64,000 bases of DNA from Chromobacterium alkanivorans (GTDB lineage Bacteria; Pseudomonadota; Gammaproteobacteria; Burkholderiales; Chromobacteriaceae). The stretch covers positions 1-64,000 of the forward strand of contig NZ_JAFHKL010000018.1 in the NCBI RefSeq assembly GCF_016937655.1, read 5' to 3'. The notes under the pieces were generated by a model that was not told the DNA's origin, made no database searches, and saw nothing but the letters and a program-made list of their open reading frames with translations. Below are positions 15,875 to 24,733 of the stretch, piece by piece; positions within the stretch are counted from its first letter, which is position 1, and every line of letters starts with the position of its first letter. Position numbers and translations under genes: made by a program.

Positions 15875-16138
15875 GCCTCTCCCCTTGTCCTTTTACCTGA
15901 GAGTTAGATGACGGGCGCAGCCGGTGTGCGGGCCTTGCCGGATGTCACTTGCCCCTTCGGTGGGCGGCTAAGGGCCGGTCGCATAATCTGACGCGCTGTT
16001 GCTGAAGCGTAGCAGATGATGAACGAGCGCTTAGGGCCTCTCTCCAATCGGCTGGTATCCATGGGCTGCGGTACTGTTGCCTGAGCGATTATGGGAGTTT
16101 GCGTCTTCGGCGGGGGCGCATGCCCCTCTCTCCCGCAG
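15875..16138 (-). promoter_or_regulatory. Tandem glycine riboswitch
   Basis: On the minus strand, aptamer I (16138-16066) has P1 CTGCGG/CCGCAG, GAGAG, a GGGGC/GCCCC hairpin, then CCGCCGAAGACGCAA and CTCAGGCAACAGTACCGC. After a linker of about 18 nt, aptamer II (16047-15875) has GGAGAG, then CCACCGAAGGGGCAAG and AACTCTCAGGTAAAAGGACA. Both carry the signature core motifs of glycine aptamers. In aptamer II the first hairpin is expanded by a 59-bp repeat derivative. The regulated gene is the TRIC/glycine-transporter protein. The expression platform is not obvious because a repeat element lies between aptamer II and the ribosome site. Confidence 0.85.
15972..16030. repeat. 59-bp internally deleted copy of the inverted-repeat element, inside glycine aptamer II
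   Basis: The sequence between CTAAG (15968-15972) and CTTAG (16030-16034) has both terminal repeats in degenerate form (ending in ATAATCT and starting with AGATGATGAACGAGCGC), plus the subterminal block that normally adjoins one end (ACGC...GAAGCGTAGC). The centre is deleted. It sits where aptamer II would otherwise have a short hairpin closed by GGC/GCC around CTTA. Confidence 0.7.
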
Positions 16139-16228
16139 CAGGCAAGGATATTAGCGTTTGCTGTATTGTTCAGTCAACGACTGTATACATGGGGCGAGGC
16201 AAAAATGTTGCAGTGCGATATCGACACA

Positions 16229-16266
16229 AAAACGCCCGGACGGCGGTTTGGCTGTCCGGGCGTTTT
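16229..16266. terminator. Bidirectional rho-independent terminator
   Basis: The perfect stem AAACGCCCGGA/TCCGGGCGTTT has A-rich and T-rich flanks on both sides. It lies 16 bp past the stop of the DUF3141 gene on the minus strand. It also insulates the glycine riboswitch transcription unit. Confidence 0.85.
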
Positions 16267-16281
16267 TGCGCTGCTTGATGC

Positions 16282-18822
16282 TTAGTTGCTAGGCGTTTTG
16301 GGCTTGGTCGCGCCGTTGCCGGCGGCGGGTTTGCCCGTGGCCGGGGTTTTGGCTGCGGGGGCCTTGGCCACGCTGGCTTTGGGTGCGGTCATTTTGGCGG
16401 TTTTGGCCGCCGCGGGCTTGCTTGGGGCCGCCTTGGCCGCAGCCGGTTTGCCGCTGGCCGGTTTGGCGGCCGGCGAGGGTTTGGCGGCGGCGCTGGGCTT
16501 GCCGGCGGTGGTCTTGGCCGGGGCTTTGGCGGCCGGTTTGCGCGGGGCCGCCGCTTTCTTGGCCGGCGCGCTGGCCTGGGCGGCGGGGACCGCGGCAGGA
16601 GCGGCCGCGGCTGTCGCTATTGCCGGCTCTGCGGGCGGCAGGATGGCCGGGGCCGCCGGTGCGCGGGTGTCCAGTTGCAGCGCGTGGGCCACTTGGTCCA
16701 GCCGCTGCTGCTGTTCCGGCGCGATATTGCCGCTCAGCGCCAGCAGTTCGTGCGCCAGCTGCCAGGCCTGGCGGCGGCGGTGTTCTTCCGGCAGCAGCTT
16801 GGGCAGGCCGGCCAGCGCGCGCGCCTCGTCCAGCCGCACCAGGAAGACCTGTTTGCGGGCGACTTCCTTCAGCTGCATCAGGGTCATCGGATGTTCGTGG
16901 CGGATGTCGTGCATGATGCGGCGGATGGCGTTGAACGGGCGCTCGTCTATGATGCCGCGGCCAATCGCCACATAGGTGAGCAGACGCACGAAGCCGTCGG
17001 CCAGGGTGCCGCTTTCATAGGCGGGGTCCAGCACTTGGCGCTTGAGTTGCAGCCTTTCCTGCTTGTCCCAGCTGTCGCTGCGGGCGGCGCGCGCCTCGCG
17101 CGCGGGCTGGACGCCCACGACGGAGGCCAGCCACGGGGATTCGTAGACGGCCTTGAAGCAGTGTTCGGTGGCGGCGTCGCGCAGATCGCGGCAGCGGTCC
17201 AGGCTTTGGGCGATCCAGCCGGACCATTGTTCTTGCAGCTTCCACAGCGGGTTGTCCGCGCTCACCGGCTGGCGATGGGCGCGCACGTATTCGGCGGCGG
17301 GCTTGAGCCAGCTGAGCCAGGGGTTGAGCGGGGAGATCAGCGTGCGTTCCAGCCGCGCCGGGTTGAGCTGGCGTTGGCATTGGGCGCCGGCTTCGCTGCT
17401 GACGGCCTGCAGCGCCGGGGAGATGAAGCGGTTGTAGATGCCCTGGTTGATTTCGGAGACGCGGCGCACCACTTCGAAAGCGCGCTCGTCCGCGCGGCCG
17501 TCGTCCAGCGCCAGGATGTCGGCCACTTCGCGCGCTTCGAAACGGATGATGTAGCGGCCCTTGATGTATTCCTGTCCCGGGGTGCCAGGGGCCACGTCTT
17601 CGATGACGGCTTCGTACAGGCCGGGGGCCAGCACGTCGATCAGGTCCAGCGCGCTGGCGAATTCGCTGTGCTCGCGGTTGGCGATGCCGGCGGAAACGAA
17701 GATGCCGAGGTGGCCCACTTTATTGTGCAGGCAGTAGATGATGGTTTGTTCGTTGTCGCGGATGTCGTCCGCGTTGTCGTACAGGTCCGGTATCCAGTTC
17801 AGCGCCTGTTGCGGCGGGGTGATGTTGTCGCCCCAGGAGGCGAACACGATGATGGGGGAGCGGATGTTGCGCATGTCCACGCGGTGCTGGTCGCTGCTGA
17901 CGATCTTGCCTTCCACCAGGTGGTTGCCGACGAACAGCTGCTGGGAGATCCATTCCATTTCCTGCTTGTTCAACAGGTAGTGACCGCCCCACCAGCGTTC
18001 GAAGCCCAGGAAGCGTTCGCGCTCGGTGTCCACCTTGGCGTACAGATTGTAGGGCTTCTTCCACAGGGTGTTGGCCGGGTCCAGCTTTTCAAAGTTGTTG
18101 ACCAGGTGGGCGCCGTCGAACTTGCCGTGGCCCAGGTCGCCGGCCAGCGAGGCGGTCCAGGTGCCGCCCAGCATGCCGCCGGAGTAGCGCATCGGGTTTT
18201 TGCCGGTGACGCCGGCCCAGTAGGACAGCGGGGTGCCCGCCAGCAGGATGGGACCGAACAGTTCCGGCGCCACCGAGGCGATCATGGCTACGGCCCAGCC
18301 GCCCTGACAGTTGCCGATGACGAAGGGCTTGCCGTCGCTGTCCGGGTGCAGTTCGTTGACCTTGCTGAGGAAGACGTATTCGGCGCGGCTGACGCTTTCT
18401 ATGGTCTGGCTGGGCACCGGCTGGGGGAAGAACATGATGAAGTAGCAGGGGTGGCCCTGTTGCAGCGCGATGCCGATCTCGCTGTCCATCTTGAAGCCGC
18501 CGATGCCGGGGCCGTGGCCGGCGCGCGGGTCTATTACCACGAAGGGGCGCAGTGCCGGATTGGTGGCCGGGCAGCCGGCCGGGGGCAGGATGGCGGCCAG
18601 CGCGTAGTTGGCCGGGTCCGGCAGGCTGCGGCCGTCCAGGATGATCTTGTAGTCGAACACCAATACCGGCGGTTTGCCGCTTTGCACGTGTTTCAGGTAG
18701 TCCGCGCCGCGGTCATGCAGCACGTCCCAGTAGAGGATGCTGCGCTCGCAGGCGTCGCGCCAGTAGTCGGCGACAGGGTTGGAGGAGAAAAGCTTGGACC
18801 AGACGGCTGTTTGCGACCACAT
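16282..18822 (-). CDS. DUF3141 alpha/beta-hydrolase-like protein with histone-H1-like tail
   Basis: The start at ATG 18822 (MWSQTAVW) is chosen because GAGGT lies 5 nt upstream; an ATG four codons earlier has none. In the 846-residue product, residues about 1-730 match the DUF3141 family, distantly related to PHA-synthase-type hydrolases. A nucleophile-elbow-like GNCQGGWA occurs near residue 170, with a Cys where many hydrolases have Ser, and a late SWGDNITPP segment offers a candidate Asp. The last 100 or so residues are almost purely Ala, Lys and Pro repeats (AAKPxxGKPAAAK), like bacterial histone-H1-like or AlgP-type tails. Family function is unknown; a role in PHA metabolism is often suggested. 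No phasin or pha gene is adjacent. Confidence 0.8.
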   Translation of the reverse strand: MWSQTAVWSKLFSSNPVADYWRDACERSILYWDVLHDRGADYLKHVQSGKPPVLVFDYKIILDGRSLPDPANYALAAILPPAGCPATNPALRPFVVIDPRAGHGPGIGGFKMDSEIGIALQQGHPCYFIMFFPQPVPSQTIESVSRAEYVFLSKVNELHPDSDGKPFVIGNCQGGWAVAMIASVAPELFGPILLAGTPLSYWAGVTGKNPMRYSGGMLGGTWTASLAGDLGHGKFDGAHLVNNFEKLDPANTLWKKPYNLYAKVDTERERFLGFERWWGGHYLLNKQEMEWISQQLFVGNHLVEGKIVSSDQHRVDMRNIRSPIIVFASWGDNITPPQQALNWIPDLYDNADDIRDNEQTIIYCLHNKVGHLGIFVSAGIANREHSEFASALDLIDVLAPGLYEAVIEDVAPGTPGQEYIKGRYIIRFEAREVADILALDDGRADERAFEVVRRVSEINQGIYNRFISPALQAVSSEAGAQCQRQLNPARLERTLISPLNPWLSWLKPAAEYVRAHRQPVSADNPLWKLQEQWSGWIAQSLDRCRDLRDAATEHCFKAVYESPWLASVVGVQPAREARAARSDSWDKQERLQLKRQVLDPAYESGTLADGFVRLLTYVAIGRGIIDERPFNAIRRIMHDIRHEHPMTLMQLKEVARKQVFLVRLDEARALAGLPKLLPEEHRRRQAWQLAHELLALSGNIAPEQQQRLDQVAHALQLDTRAPAAPAILPPAEPAIATAAAAPAAVPAAQASAPAKKAAAPRKPAAKAPAKTTAGKPSAAAKPSPAAKPASGKPAAAKAAPSKPAAAKTAKMTAPKASVAKAPAAKTPATGKPAAGNGATKPKTPSN

Positions 18823-18904
18823 ACGGCACCTCATGGTTGGTATGACGGATAACTGTCTACTGTACCCTGCTTTTGTTGCATTGCAATAGACAAAGTTCCT
18901 GTCA

Positions 18905-19046
18905 GAGCCTGTTCACGTCCCCGCGAGCAAGAGCGAGATAAGGCGTTGCGGCTGAGAAAGCGCGATGTACCCGCGGTACATGAGCATTTCGAAGGGGCAC
19001 CCACCGTATCACGCCTGACGACGCGCGGCGGATCGTGGACAGTCGC
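18905..19046 (+). mobile_element. 142-bp inverted-repeat element, diverged copy
   Basis: The left end GAGCCTGTTCACGTCC is preceded by TCA and the right end GGATCGTGGACAGTCGC is followed by TTG, so the ends and duplication have drifted. The central hairpin is intact (ATGTAC-CCGCG-GTACAT). It occupies most of the 239-bp gap between the divergent DUF3141 promoter side and the 3' end of purU. Confidence 0.82.
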
Positions 19047-19061
19047 TTGGCCGCTCAAGTG

Positions 19062-19928
19062 TCAGCGTAATACCACAGTGCGCCGCTCGGTGATGAAGAC
19101 GCGCCGCTCCAGATGGCAGCGCACCGCGCGCGCCAGCGCCTGGCATTCCATGTCCCGGCCGGCGGCTTGCAATTGCTCCGGGCTGTAGGCGTGGTCCACC
19201 CGTTCCACCACTTGTTCGATGATCGGGCCTTCGTCCAGATCGTCGGTGATGTAGTGGGCGGTGGCGCCTATCAGCTTGACGCCGCGCTCGTGCGCCTGCT
19301 GATACGGCCGCGCGCCCTTGAAGCCGGGCAGGAAGGAGTGGTGGATGTTGATGGCGCGGCCGGCCAGCCTGGCGGCCGCGGCGCTGGACAGCACCTGCAT
19401 GTAGCGGGCCAGCACCAGCAGCTCCGCGCGGCAGTCTTCCATCAACGCCAGCAGCGCGGCTTCCTGTTGCGGCTTGTTGTCCGCGCTGACCGGCAGGTGA
19501 TGGAAGGGCAGGCCGTAAGCCGCGGCGATGGGGGCGAGGTCGCGGTGGTTGGAGACGACGGCGGCCACCGTCATGTCCAGATCGCCCATCTTCTGGCGGT
19601 AGAGCAGGTCGTTCAGGCAGTGATCCAGCCGGGACACCATGATCAGCACCCGCGCGCGCTGGCGCCGGTCGTGCAACCGCCATTCCAATTCTTGATAGTG
19701 GCCGCCCATCCGCGCCATGCCCTCGTTCAGCCGTTCCGGGGCAAAGTCCGGAAGCTGCGGGTGGAATACGCAGCGCACGAAGAAGCGTTGGCTGCGGGCG
19801 TCGTCGAACACCGCCAGCTCGTCGATATAGCAGCCTTGCTGTTCCAGCAGCGCGGAGAAGCCGGCCACCTGGCCGGAGGCGCTGCGGCAGGCGAAGCTGA
19901 GCACATAGGAGGGGAGGTCTGCGTTCAT
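19062..19928 (-). CDS. purU: Formyltetrahydrofolate deformylase
   Basis: The 288-residue enzyme starts at ATG 19928 after AAGGAAAC. An N-terminal ACT-like domain (about 1-85) precedes the formyltransferase-fold hydrolase domain. The catalytic Asn-His-Asp set is visible in NIHHSFLPGF and, later, AHYITDDLDEGPII. It hydrolyses 10-formyl-THF to THF and formate. Placed divergently from soxBDAG, it fits the one-carbon load of the locus: sarcosine oxidase puts C1 onto THF and PurU discharges it as formate, which the formate dehydrogenase at 45-50 kb can oxidise. purU beside sox genes is also known from Pseudomonas. Confidence 0.95.
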   Translation of the reverse strand: MNADLPSYVLSFACRSASGQVAGFSALLEQQGCYIDELAVFDDARSQRFFVRCVFHPQLPDFAPERLNEGMARMGGHYQELEWRLHDRRQRARVLIMVSRLDHCLNDLLYRQKMGDLDMTVAAVVSNHRDLAPIAAAYGLPFHHLPVSADNKPQQEAALLALMEDCRAELLVLARYMQVLSSAAAARLAGRAINIHHSFLPGFKGARPYQQAHERGVKLIGATAHYITDDLDEGPIIEQVVERVDHAYSPEQLQAAGRDMECQALARAVRCHLERRVFITERRTVVLR

Positions 19929-20160
19929 GGGCGTTTCCTTGTGATGGGCGGCATGGCGTCCCAATCTAGACGCGGCCCTGCTCGGGCGCTGTTCACGATG
20001 CGTCCGCTTTGCGTGGATTCCGGACATCGCGGTGTCGTCTGCGGGCAAGAGCCCGTCCTTTTCAGCCAAATGCGCCGGCCGCGCCGCGTTGAGAATGAGG
20101 CTTCCTTCAACCCCGATATCACCGGCGCGGGCCCATGGCGGCCCGGCAGCGGGAGCTCAG

Positions 20161-21414
20161 ATGGCAAACCGATACTCGCTGTGGAGCCTGATCCGGCACG
20201 GACTCAGCCACCATCAGGGCTGGCAGCCGGCCTGGCGCAGTCCGCAGCCTGAAAAAAACTACGAGGTGATCATCGTCGGCGGCGGCGGGCACGGCCTGGC
20301 CACCGCCTATTACCTGGCCCGCGTGCACGGCATCCGCAAGGTGGCGGTGCTGGAAAAAGGCTATCTGGGCGGCGGCAACACCGCGCGCAACACCACCATC
20401 ATCCGTTCCAACTATCTGTGGGACGAATCCGCGCTGCTGTACGAGCACGCGCTCAAGCTGTGGGAGGGGCTGTCCCAGGAGCTGAACTTCAATGTGATGT
20501 TCAGCCAGCGCGGGGTGATGAACCTGGGCCACAGCCTGCAGGACATGCGTGACATCGAGCGCCGGGTCAACGCCAACCTGCTCAACGGCGTGGACGCCGA
20601 GCTGCTGTCGCCGCGGGAGATCAAGGAGCGGGTGCCCTTGATCGCCACCGGCGGACACGCCCGTTACCCGATCCTGGGCGCCAGCTACCAGCCGCGCGGC
20701 GGGGTGGCGCGCCATGACGCGGTGGCCTGGGGCTTCGCCCGCGCCGCCAGCGAGTTGGGCGTGGACATCATCGAGGAATGCGAGGTCACCGGCCTGTTGA
20801 TCGAGGACGGCCGGGTGCGCGGGGTGCAAACCGGGCGCGGCGAGATCCGCGCCGACAAGGTGGGCTGCGTGGCCGCCGGCAACAGCGCCGTGCTGGCGCG
20901 GATGGCCGGCTTGCGGCTGCCGCTGGAGAGCCACCCCCTGCAGGCTTTCGTTTCCGAATCGCTGAAACCCTGCCTGGACACGGTGGTGATGTCCGGCGCG
21001 GTGCACGGCTACATCAGCCAGTCGGACAAGGGCGAACTGGTGATAGGCGCCGGCATAGACAGCTATCTGGGCTATGGCCAGCGCGGCAGCCCGCATGTGA
21101 TCGAACACACGGCGGCGGCCATCATCGAGCTGTTTCCCTCGTTTTCGCGAGTGAGGATGAACCGGCAGTGGGGCGGCATCGTCGATGTGTCGCCGGACGC
21201 CTGTCCCATCATCGGCAAGACCCGGATCAAGGGCCTGTATTTCAATTGCGGCTGGGGCACCGGCGGCTTCAAGGCCACGCCCGGCTCCGGCCATGTGTTC
21301 GCCCACACCATCGCTAATGACCAGCCGCACCCGTTGAACGCGGCTTTTGCGCTGGAGCGCTTCGCCTCCGGCCGCTTGATAGACGAGCACGGCGCCGCCG
21401 CCGTGGCCCATTGA
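20161..21414 (+). CDS. soxB: Sarcosine oxidase beta subunit
   Basis: A 417-residue FAD-dependent subunit of heterotetrameric sarcosine oxidase; the usual length is about 415. The start at ATG 20161 follows GGGAGCTC. The dinucleotide-binding motif [15 protein letters not shown] sits near residues 38-53, and the C-terminal [17 protein letters not shown] segment is the DAO-family FAD-binding strand that closes the active site. The enzyme oxidises sarcosine to glycine, delivering C1 to tetrahydrofolate or releasing formaldehyde, and produces H2O2. First gene of soxBDAG, divergent from purU across a 232-bp shared promoter region. Confidence 0.96.
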   Translation: MANRYSLWSLIRHGLSHHQGWQPAWRSPQPEKNYEVIIVGGGGHGLATAYYLARVHGIRKVAVLEKGYLGGGNTARNTTIIRSNYLWDESALLYEHALKLWEGLSQELNFNVMFSQRGVMNLGHSLQDMRDIERRVNANLLNGVDAELLSPREIKERVPLIATGGHARYPILGASYQPRGGVARHDAVAWGFARAASELGVDIIEECEVTGLLIEDGRVRGVQTGRGEIRADKVGCVAAGNSAVLARMAGLRLPLESHPLQAFVSESLKPCLDTVVMSGAVHGYISQSDKGELVIGAGIDSYLGYGQRGSPHVIEHTAAAIIELFPSFSRVRMNRQWGGIVDVSPDACPIIGKTRIKGLYFNCGWGTGGFKATPGSGHVFAHTIANDQPHPLNAAFALERFASGRLIDEHGAAAVAH

Positions 21415-21425
21415 GGGGGAGGCTT

Positions 21426-21722
21426 ATGCTGCTGATTCACTGCCCGCACTGCGGGGAGGCGCGGGAGGAGGAGGAATTCGCCTACGCCGGGGAGGCCTTC
21501 ATCGTCCGCCCGGCGGCGCCGGAGCAGGTGGACGACGAGACCTGGGGCGATTATCTGTTTGGCCGCAAGAACCCGCGCGGCTGGCATTGGGAGCAATGGC
21601 AGCACGCCGCCGGCTGCCGCAAGGTGTTCGCCGTCCGGCGCCACACCGTCAGTTACGAGATCGCCGGCAGCTGGACGCTGGCCGAGGGCAAGGCCCGCTA
21701 TCGGCAGGAGGATCAGGCGTGA
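21426..21722 (+). CDS. soxD: Sarcosine oxidase delta subunit
   Basis: A 98-residue protein with the family hallmark start MLLIHCPHCGEAREEEEF, where CPHC and a later GCRKVF cysteine bind zinc. The conserved YLFGRKNPRGWHWEQWQH block follows. The delta subunit stabilises the heterotetramer. The gene begins 11 bp after soxB, and its TGA overlaps the GTG start of soxA. Confidence 0.95.
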   Translation: MLLIHCPHCGEAREEEEFAYAGEAFIVRPAAPEQVDDETWGDYLFGRKNPRGWHWEQWQHAAGCRKVFAVRRHTVSYEIAGSWTLAEGKARYRQEDQA

Positions 21723-24700
21723 GCGGCTACCGCATCCATCGCCCCGGCGAGCGCATCGACCGCAATCGGCCGCTGGCCTTTAACTTCGACCGCGCGGCCT
21801 ATCACGGCTTCGCCGGCGACACCCTGGCCTCGGCGCTGCTGGCCAACGGCGTGCGGCTGCTGGGCCGCAGCTTCAAGTACGGCAGACCGCGCGGCATCGT
21901 TGGCTTCGGCGCGGAGGAACCCAACGCGCTGGTCCAGCTGGAGAGCGGAGCCTTGAGCACGCCGGATCTCAAGGCCACCCAGGTGGAGCTGTACCAGGGC
22001 TTGCAGGCCAGCAGCGGCCTGGGGGACGCCTCCTGGGGAATGCGGCTCAAGGGCGCGCTGGGCAGGTTGGAGCGCTTCCTGCCGGCGGGCTTTTATTACA
22101 AGACCTTCATGCGGCCGGCGAGCGCCTGGCCGTTCTACGAGCGGCGCATCCGCGAAGCCGCCGGCTACGGCGAAGCGCCGCGGCTGCCGGATGCCGAGCA
22201 TTACGATCACCTGCACCACCATGTGGACGTGCTGGTGGTGGGCGGCGGCGCGGCCGGCTTGTGGGCGGCCACGCTGGCGGGGCGCGCCGGCCTGAAAACG
22301 CTGTTGCTGGACGAGCAGGCGGAGATGGGCGGCTGGCTGCTGAGCGAGCGCCGGCAGCGCATCGACGGCCTGGAGGCGATGGACTGGGCGCGGCAACGGC
22401 TGAGCGAGCTGGCGGCGCTGCCCAATGTCCAGCTGCTGCCGCGCGCCACCGTTTTCGCGCTGCACGAGGGCAATCTGGCGCTGGCGGTGGAATTGCTGCA
22501 AGACCATCTGCCGCCGTCCGAGCGCGATCCGGACCGACCGCGCCAGCGCCTGCACAAGATCCGCGCGCGCCAGCTGGCGCTGGCCAGCGGCGCCATCGAA
22601 CGACCGCTGGTGTTCGGCAACAACGACCTGCCCGGGGTGATGACCGCCGCCGCCGGCCACAGCTATCTGAACCGCTACGGCGTGGCGGTGGGGCGCCGGC
22701 TGCTGTTGCAGACCCAGAACGACGCCGCCTACGACGCGGCGCTGGAACTGGCCCTGTCCGGCGTGGCGGTGACGCTGGCCGACGTTCGCCCCGACGGCGC
22801 GGCGGCCTGGCGCGGCCGCGCCGCGCGGAATGCCGGCGTGGAACTGCTGACCGGTTACGGCATCGCCCGGGTGAACGGCGGCGCCGGCGTCAGCGGCGCG
22901 GAACTGGTGAAGCTGGCCGCGGACGGCCGGAGCGTGGCCGGCAAGGGGCCGCGGCTGGAGGCGGACGGGGTGCTGTCCTCCGGCGGGCTCAGCGCCACCG
23001 TGCATTTGTTCTGCCACAACGGCGGCCGCCCGCTGTGGCGTCAGGACTGCCTGTCCTTTGTCTGCCCGGACGAGGGCCGGCCCGGCGTCGCCTGCGTCGG
23101 CGCGGTCACCGGGCGTTGGGATTTGGGCGAGGCCCTGGCCCAGACCCACGCCGCCATGCTGGCCCAGCTCGGCCTGGCCGCCGGCGGCCAGGGCGCCGCG
23201 CCGCGGGTGGAGGCGGAGGAACTCGCCGCGCCGCGCGAAATCTTCCGGCTGCCGGACGGCCGGCGCGAAGGCGTCGGCGCCAAGGCCTTCGTCGATTACC
23301 AGAACGACGTGGCCGCCGCCGACATCCATCTGGCGGTGCGCGAGAACTATCGTTCCATCGAGCACGTCAAGCGCTACACCGCGCTGGGCTTCGGCACCGA
23401 TCAGGGCAAGCTGTCCAACGTCAACGGCTTCGCCATCGCCGCCGAGGCGCTGGGCAAGCCCATCGTCGAGGTGGGCACCACCACCTACCGGCCGGCCTAC
23501 ACCCCGGTCAGCTTCGGCGCGCTGGCCGGCGCCAACGTCGGAGACACTTTCGATCCGCGCCGTTACACCGCCATGCACGACAGCCACGCGGCGCGCGGCG
23601 CCGAATACGAACTGGTGGGCCAGTGGCTGCGGCCCTGGTATTTCCCGCAGCCGGGCGAAGACCTGCACGCGGCGGTGCGTCGCGAATGCCGCGCCGCGCG
23701 CCAGGGAGTGGCGGCGATGGACGCCTCCACCCTGGGCAAGATCGACGTGCGCGGCCCGGACGCGCGCGAATTTCTAAACCGCGTCTACAGCAACGCCTGG
23801 AGCAAGCTGGAGCCGGGCAAATGCCGCTACGGCCTGATGCTGGACGAAAACGGCATGGTGATGGACGACGGCGTCACCGCCTGCCTGGCGGACGACCATT
23901 TCCACATGACCACCACCACCGGCGGCGCGGCCCGGGTTTACAGCTGGCTGGAACGCTGGCACCAGACCGAGTGGCCGGAGCTCAAGGTGCGCTTCAGCTC
24001 CATCACCGATCACTGGGCCACCGCGGCGCTGGTGGGCCCGCAAAGCCGGGAGGTGTTGCGCAAGCTGTGCACGGATATTGATTTCGACCCTCAGGCCTTC
24101 CAGTTCATGGAGGGCCGCGTCGGCACCGTGGCCGGCGTGCCGGCGCGAGTGTTCCGCATCAGTTTTTCCGGCGAACTGGCTTATGAAATCAATGTGGACG
24201 CCGGCTACGGCCGCTATCTGTGGGAAGAGGTGATGCGGGCCGGGGCCGAATTCGGCATCACGCCCTACGGCACCGAGGCCATGCATGTATTGCGCGCCGA
24301 AAAGGGCTTCATCATCGTCGGCCAGGACAGCGACGGCTCGATGAGCCCCAACGATCTGGCCATGGGCTGGGCGGTGGGCATGAAAAAACCGTTCAGCTTT
24401 CTCGGCCGCCGCTCCTTGTTGCGCGCCGACACCGCCGGCGCAGGCCGCAAGCAGCTGGTGGGCCTGCTGACGGAGGACCCGCGGCTGGTGCTGCCGGAAG
24501 GCGCGCAAATCCTCAACGACCGCGACGACGCCGCGCCGGCGGCGATGCAGGGCCACGTCACCTCCAGCTATCACAGCGAATGCCTGGGCCGCTCCATCGC
24601 CATGGCGGTGTTGAAGGACGGCAGCCGCCGCGAAGGCGACACCGTGCAAGTGTGGTGGCGCGGCCGCTGCGAGCCGGCGCGGGTGGCGTCCGCGGTTTTC

Positions 24701-24733
24701 GTCGACAAGGAAGGGGAGCGTCAACATGCCTGA
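21719..24733 (+). CDS. soxA: Sarcosine oxidase alpha subunit
   Basis: The GTG at 21719 overlaps the soxD stop (GTGA) and yields 1004 residues, the normal size. Domains: an N-terminal ferredoxin-like region (RSFKYGRPRGIVGFGAEEPNA), an NAD+-binding Rossmann module (VVGGGAAGLWAATLA, about 170-190), a middle region, and a C-terminal GcvT/aminomethyltransferase-like THF-binding domain (from about 620). The longer frame upstream of the GTG overlaps soxD entirely and is not used. The enzyme passes C1 from sarcosine to THF. Its stop overlaps the soxG start by 8 bp. Confidence 0.96.
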   Translation: MSGYRIHRPGERIDRNRPLAFNFDRAAYHGFAGDTLASALLANGVRLLGRSFKYGRPRGIVGFGAEEPNALVQLESGALSTPDLKATQVELYQGLQASSGLGDASWGMRLKGALGRLERFLPAGFYYKTFMRPASAWPFYERRIREAAGYGEAPRLPDAEHYDHLHHHVDVLVVGGGAAGLWAATLAGRAGLKTLLLDEQAEMGGWLLSERRQRIDGLEAMDWARQRLSELAALPNVQLLPRATVFALHEGNLALAVELLQDHLPPSERDPDRPRQRLHKIRARQLALASGAIERPLVFGNNDLPGVMTAAAGHSYLNRYGVAVGRRLLLQTQNDAAYDAALELALSGVAVTLADVRPDGAAAWRGRAARNAGVELLTGYGIARVNGGAGVSGAELVKLAADGRSVAGKGPRLEADGVLSSGGLSATVHLFCHNGGRPLWRQDCLSFVCPDEGRPGVACVGAVTGRWDLGEALAQTHAAMLAQLGLAAGGQGAAPRVEAEELAAPREIFRLPDGRREGVGAKAFVDYQNDVAAADIHLAVRENYRSIEHVKRYTALGFGTDQGKLSNVNGFAIAAEALGKPIVEVGTTTYRPAYTPVSFGALAGANVGDTFDPRRYTAMHDSHAARGAEYELVGQWLRPWYFPQPGEDLHAAVRRECRAARQGVAAMDASTLGKIDVRGPDAREFLNRVYSNAWSKLEPGKCRYGLMLDENGMVMDDGVTACLADDHFHMTTTTGGAARVYSWLERWHQTEWPELKVRFSSITDHWATAALVGPQSREVLRKLCTDIDFDPQAFQFMEGRVGTVAGVPARVFRISFSGELAYEINVDAGYGRYLWEEVMRAGAEFGITPYGTEAMHVLRAEKGFIIVGQDSDGSMSPNDLAMGWAVGMKKPFSFLGRRSLLRADTAGAGRKQLVGLLTEDPRLVLPEGAQILNDRDDAAPAAMQGHVTSSYHSECLGRSIAMAVLKDGSRREGDTVQVWWRGRCEPARVASAVFVDKEGERQHA

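Noticed and set aside
16675-18852. 725-residue open frame antisense to the DUF3141 gene
   Set aside because: The high GC content removes stop codons from the opposite strand. Its sequence has no recognisable domain and is a mirror of a conserved protein.
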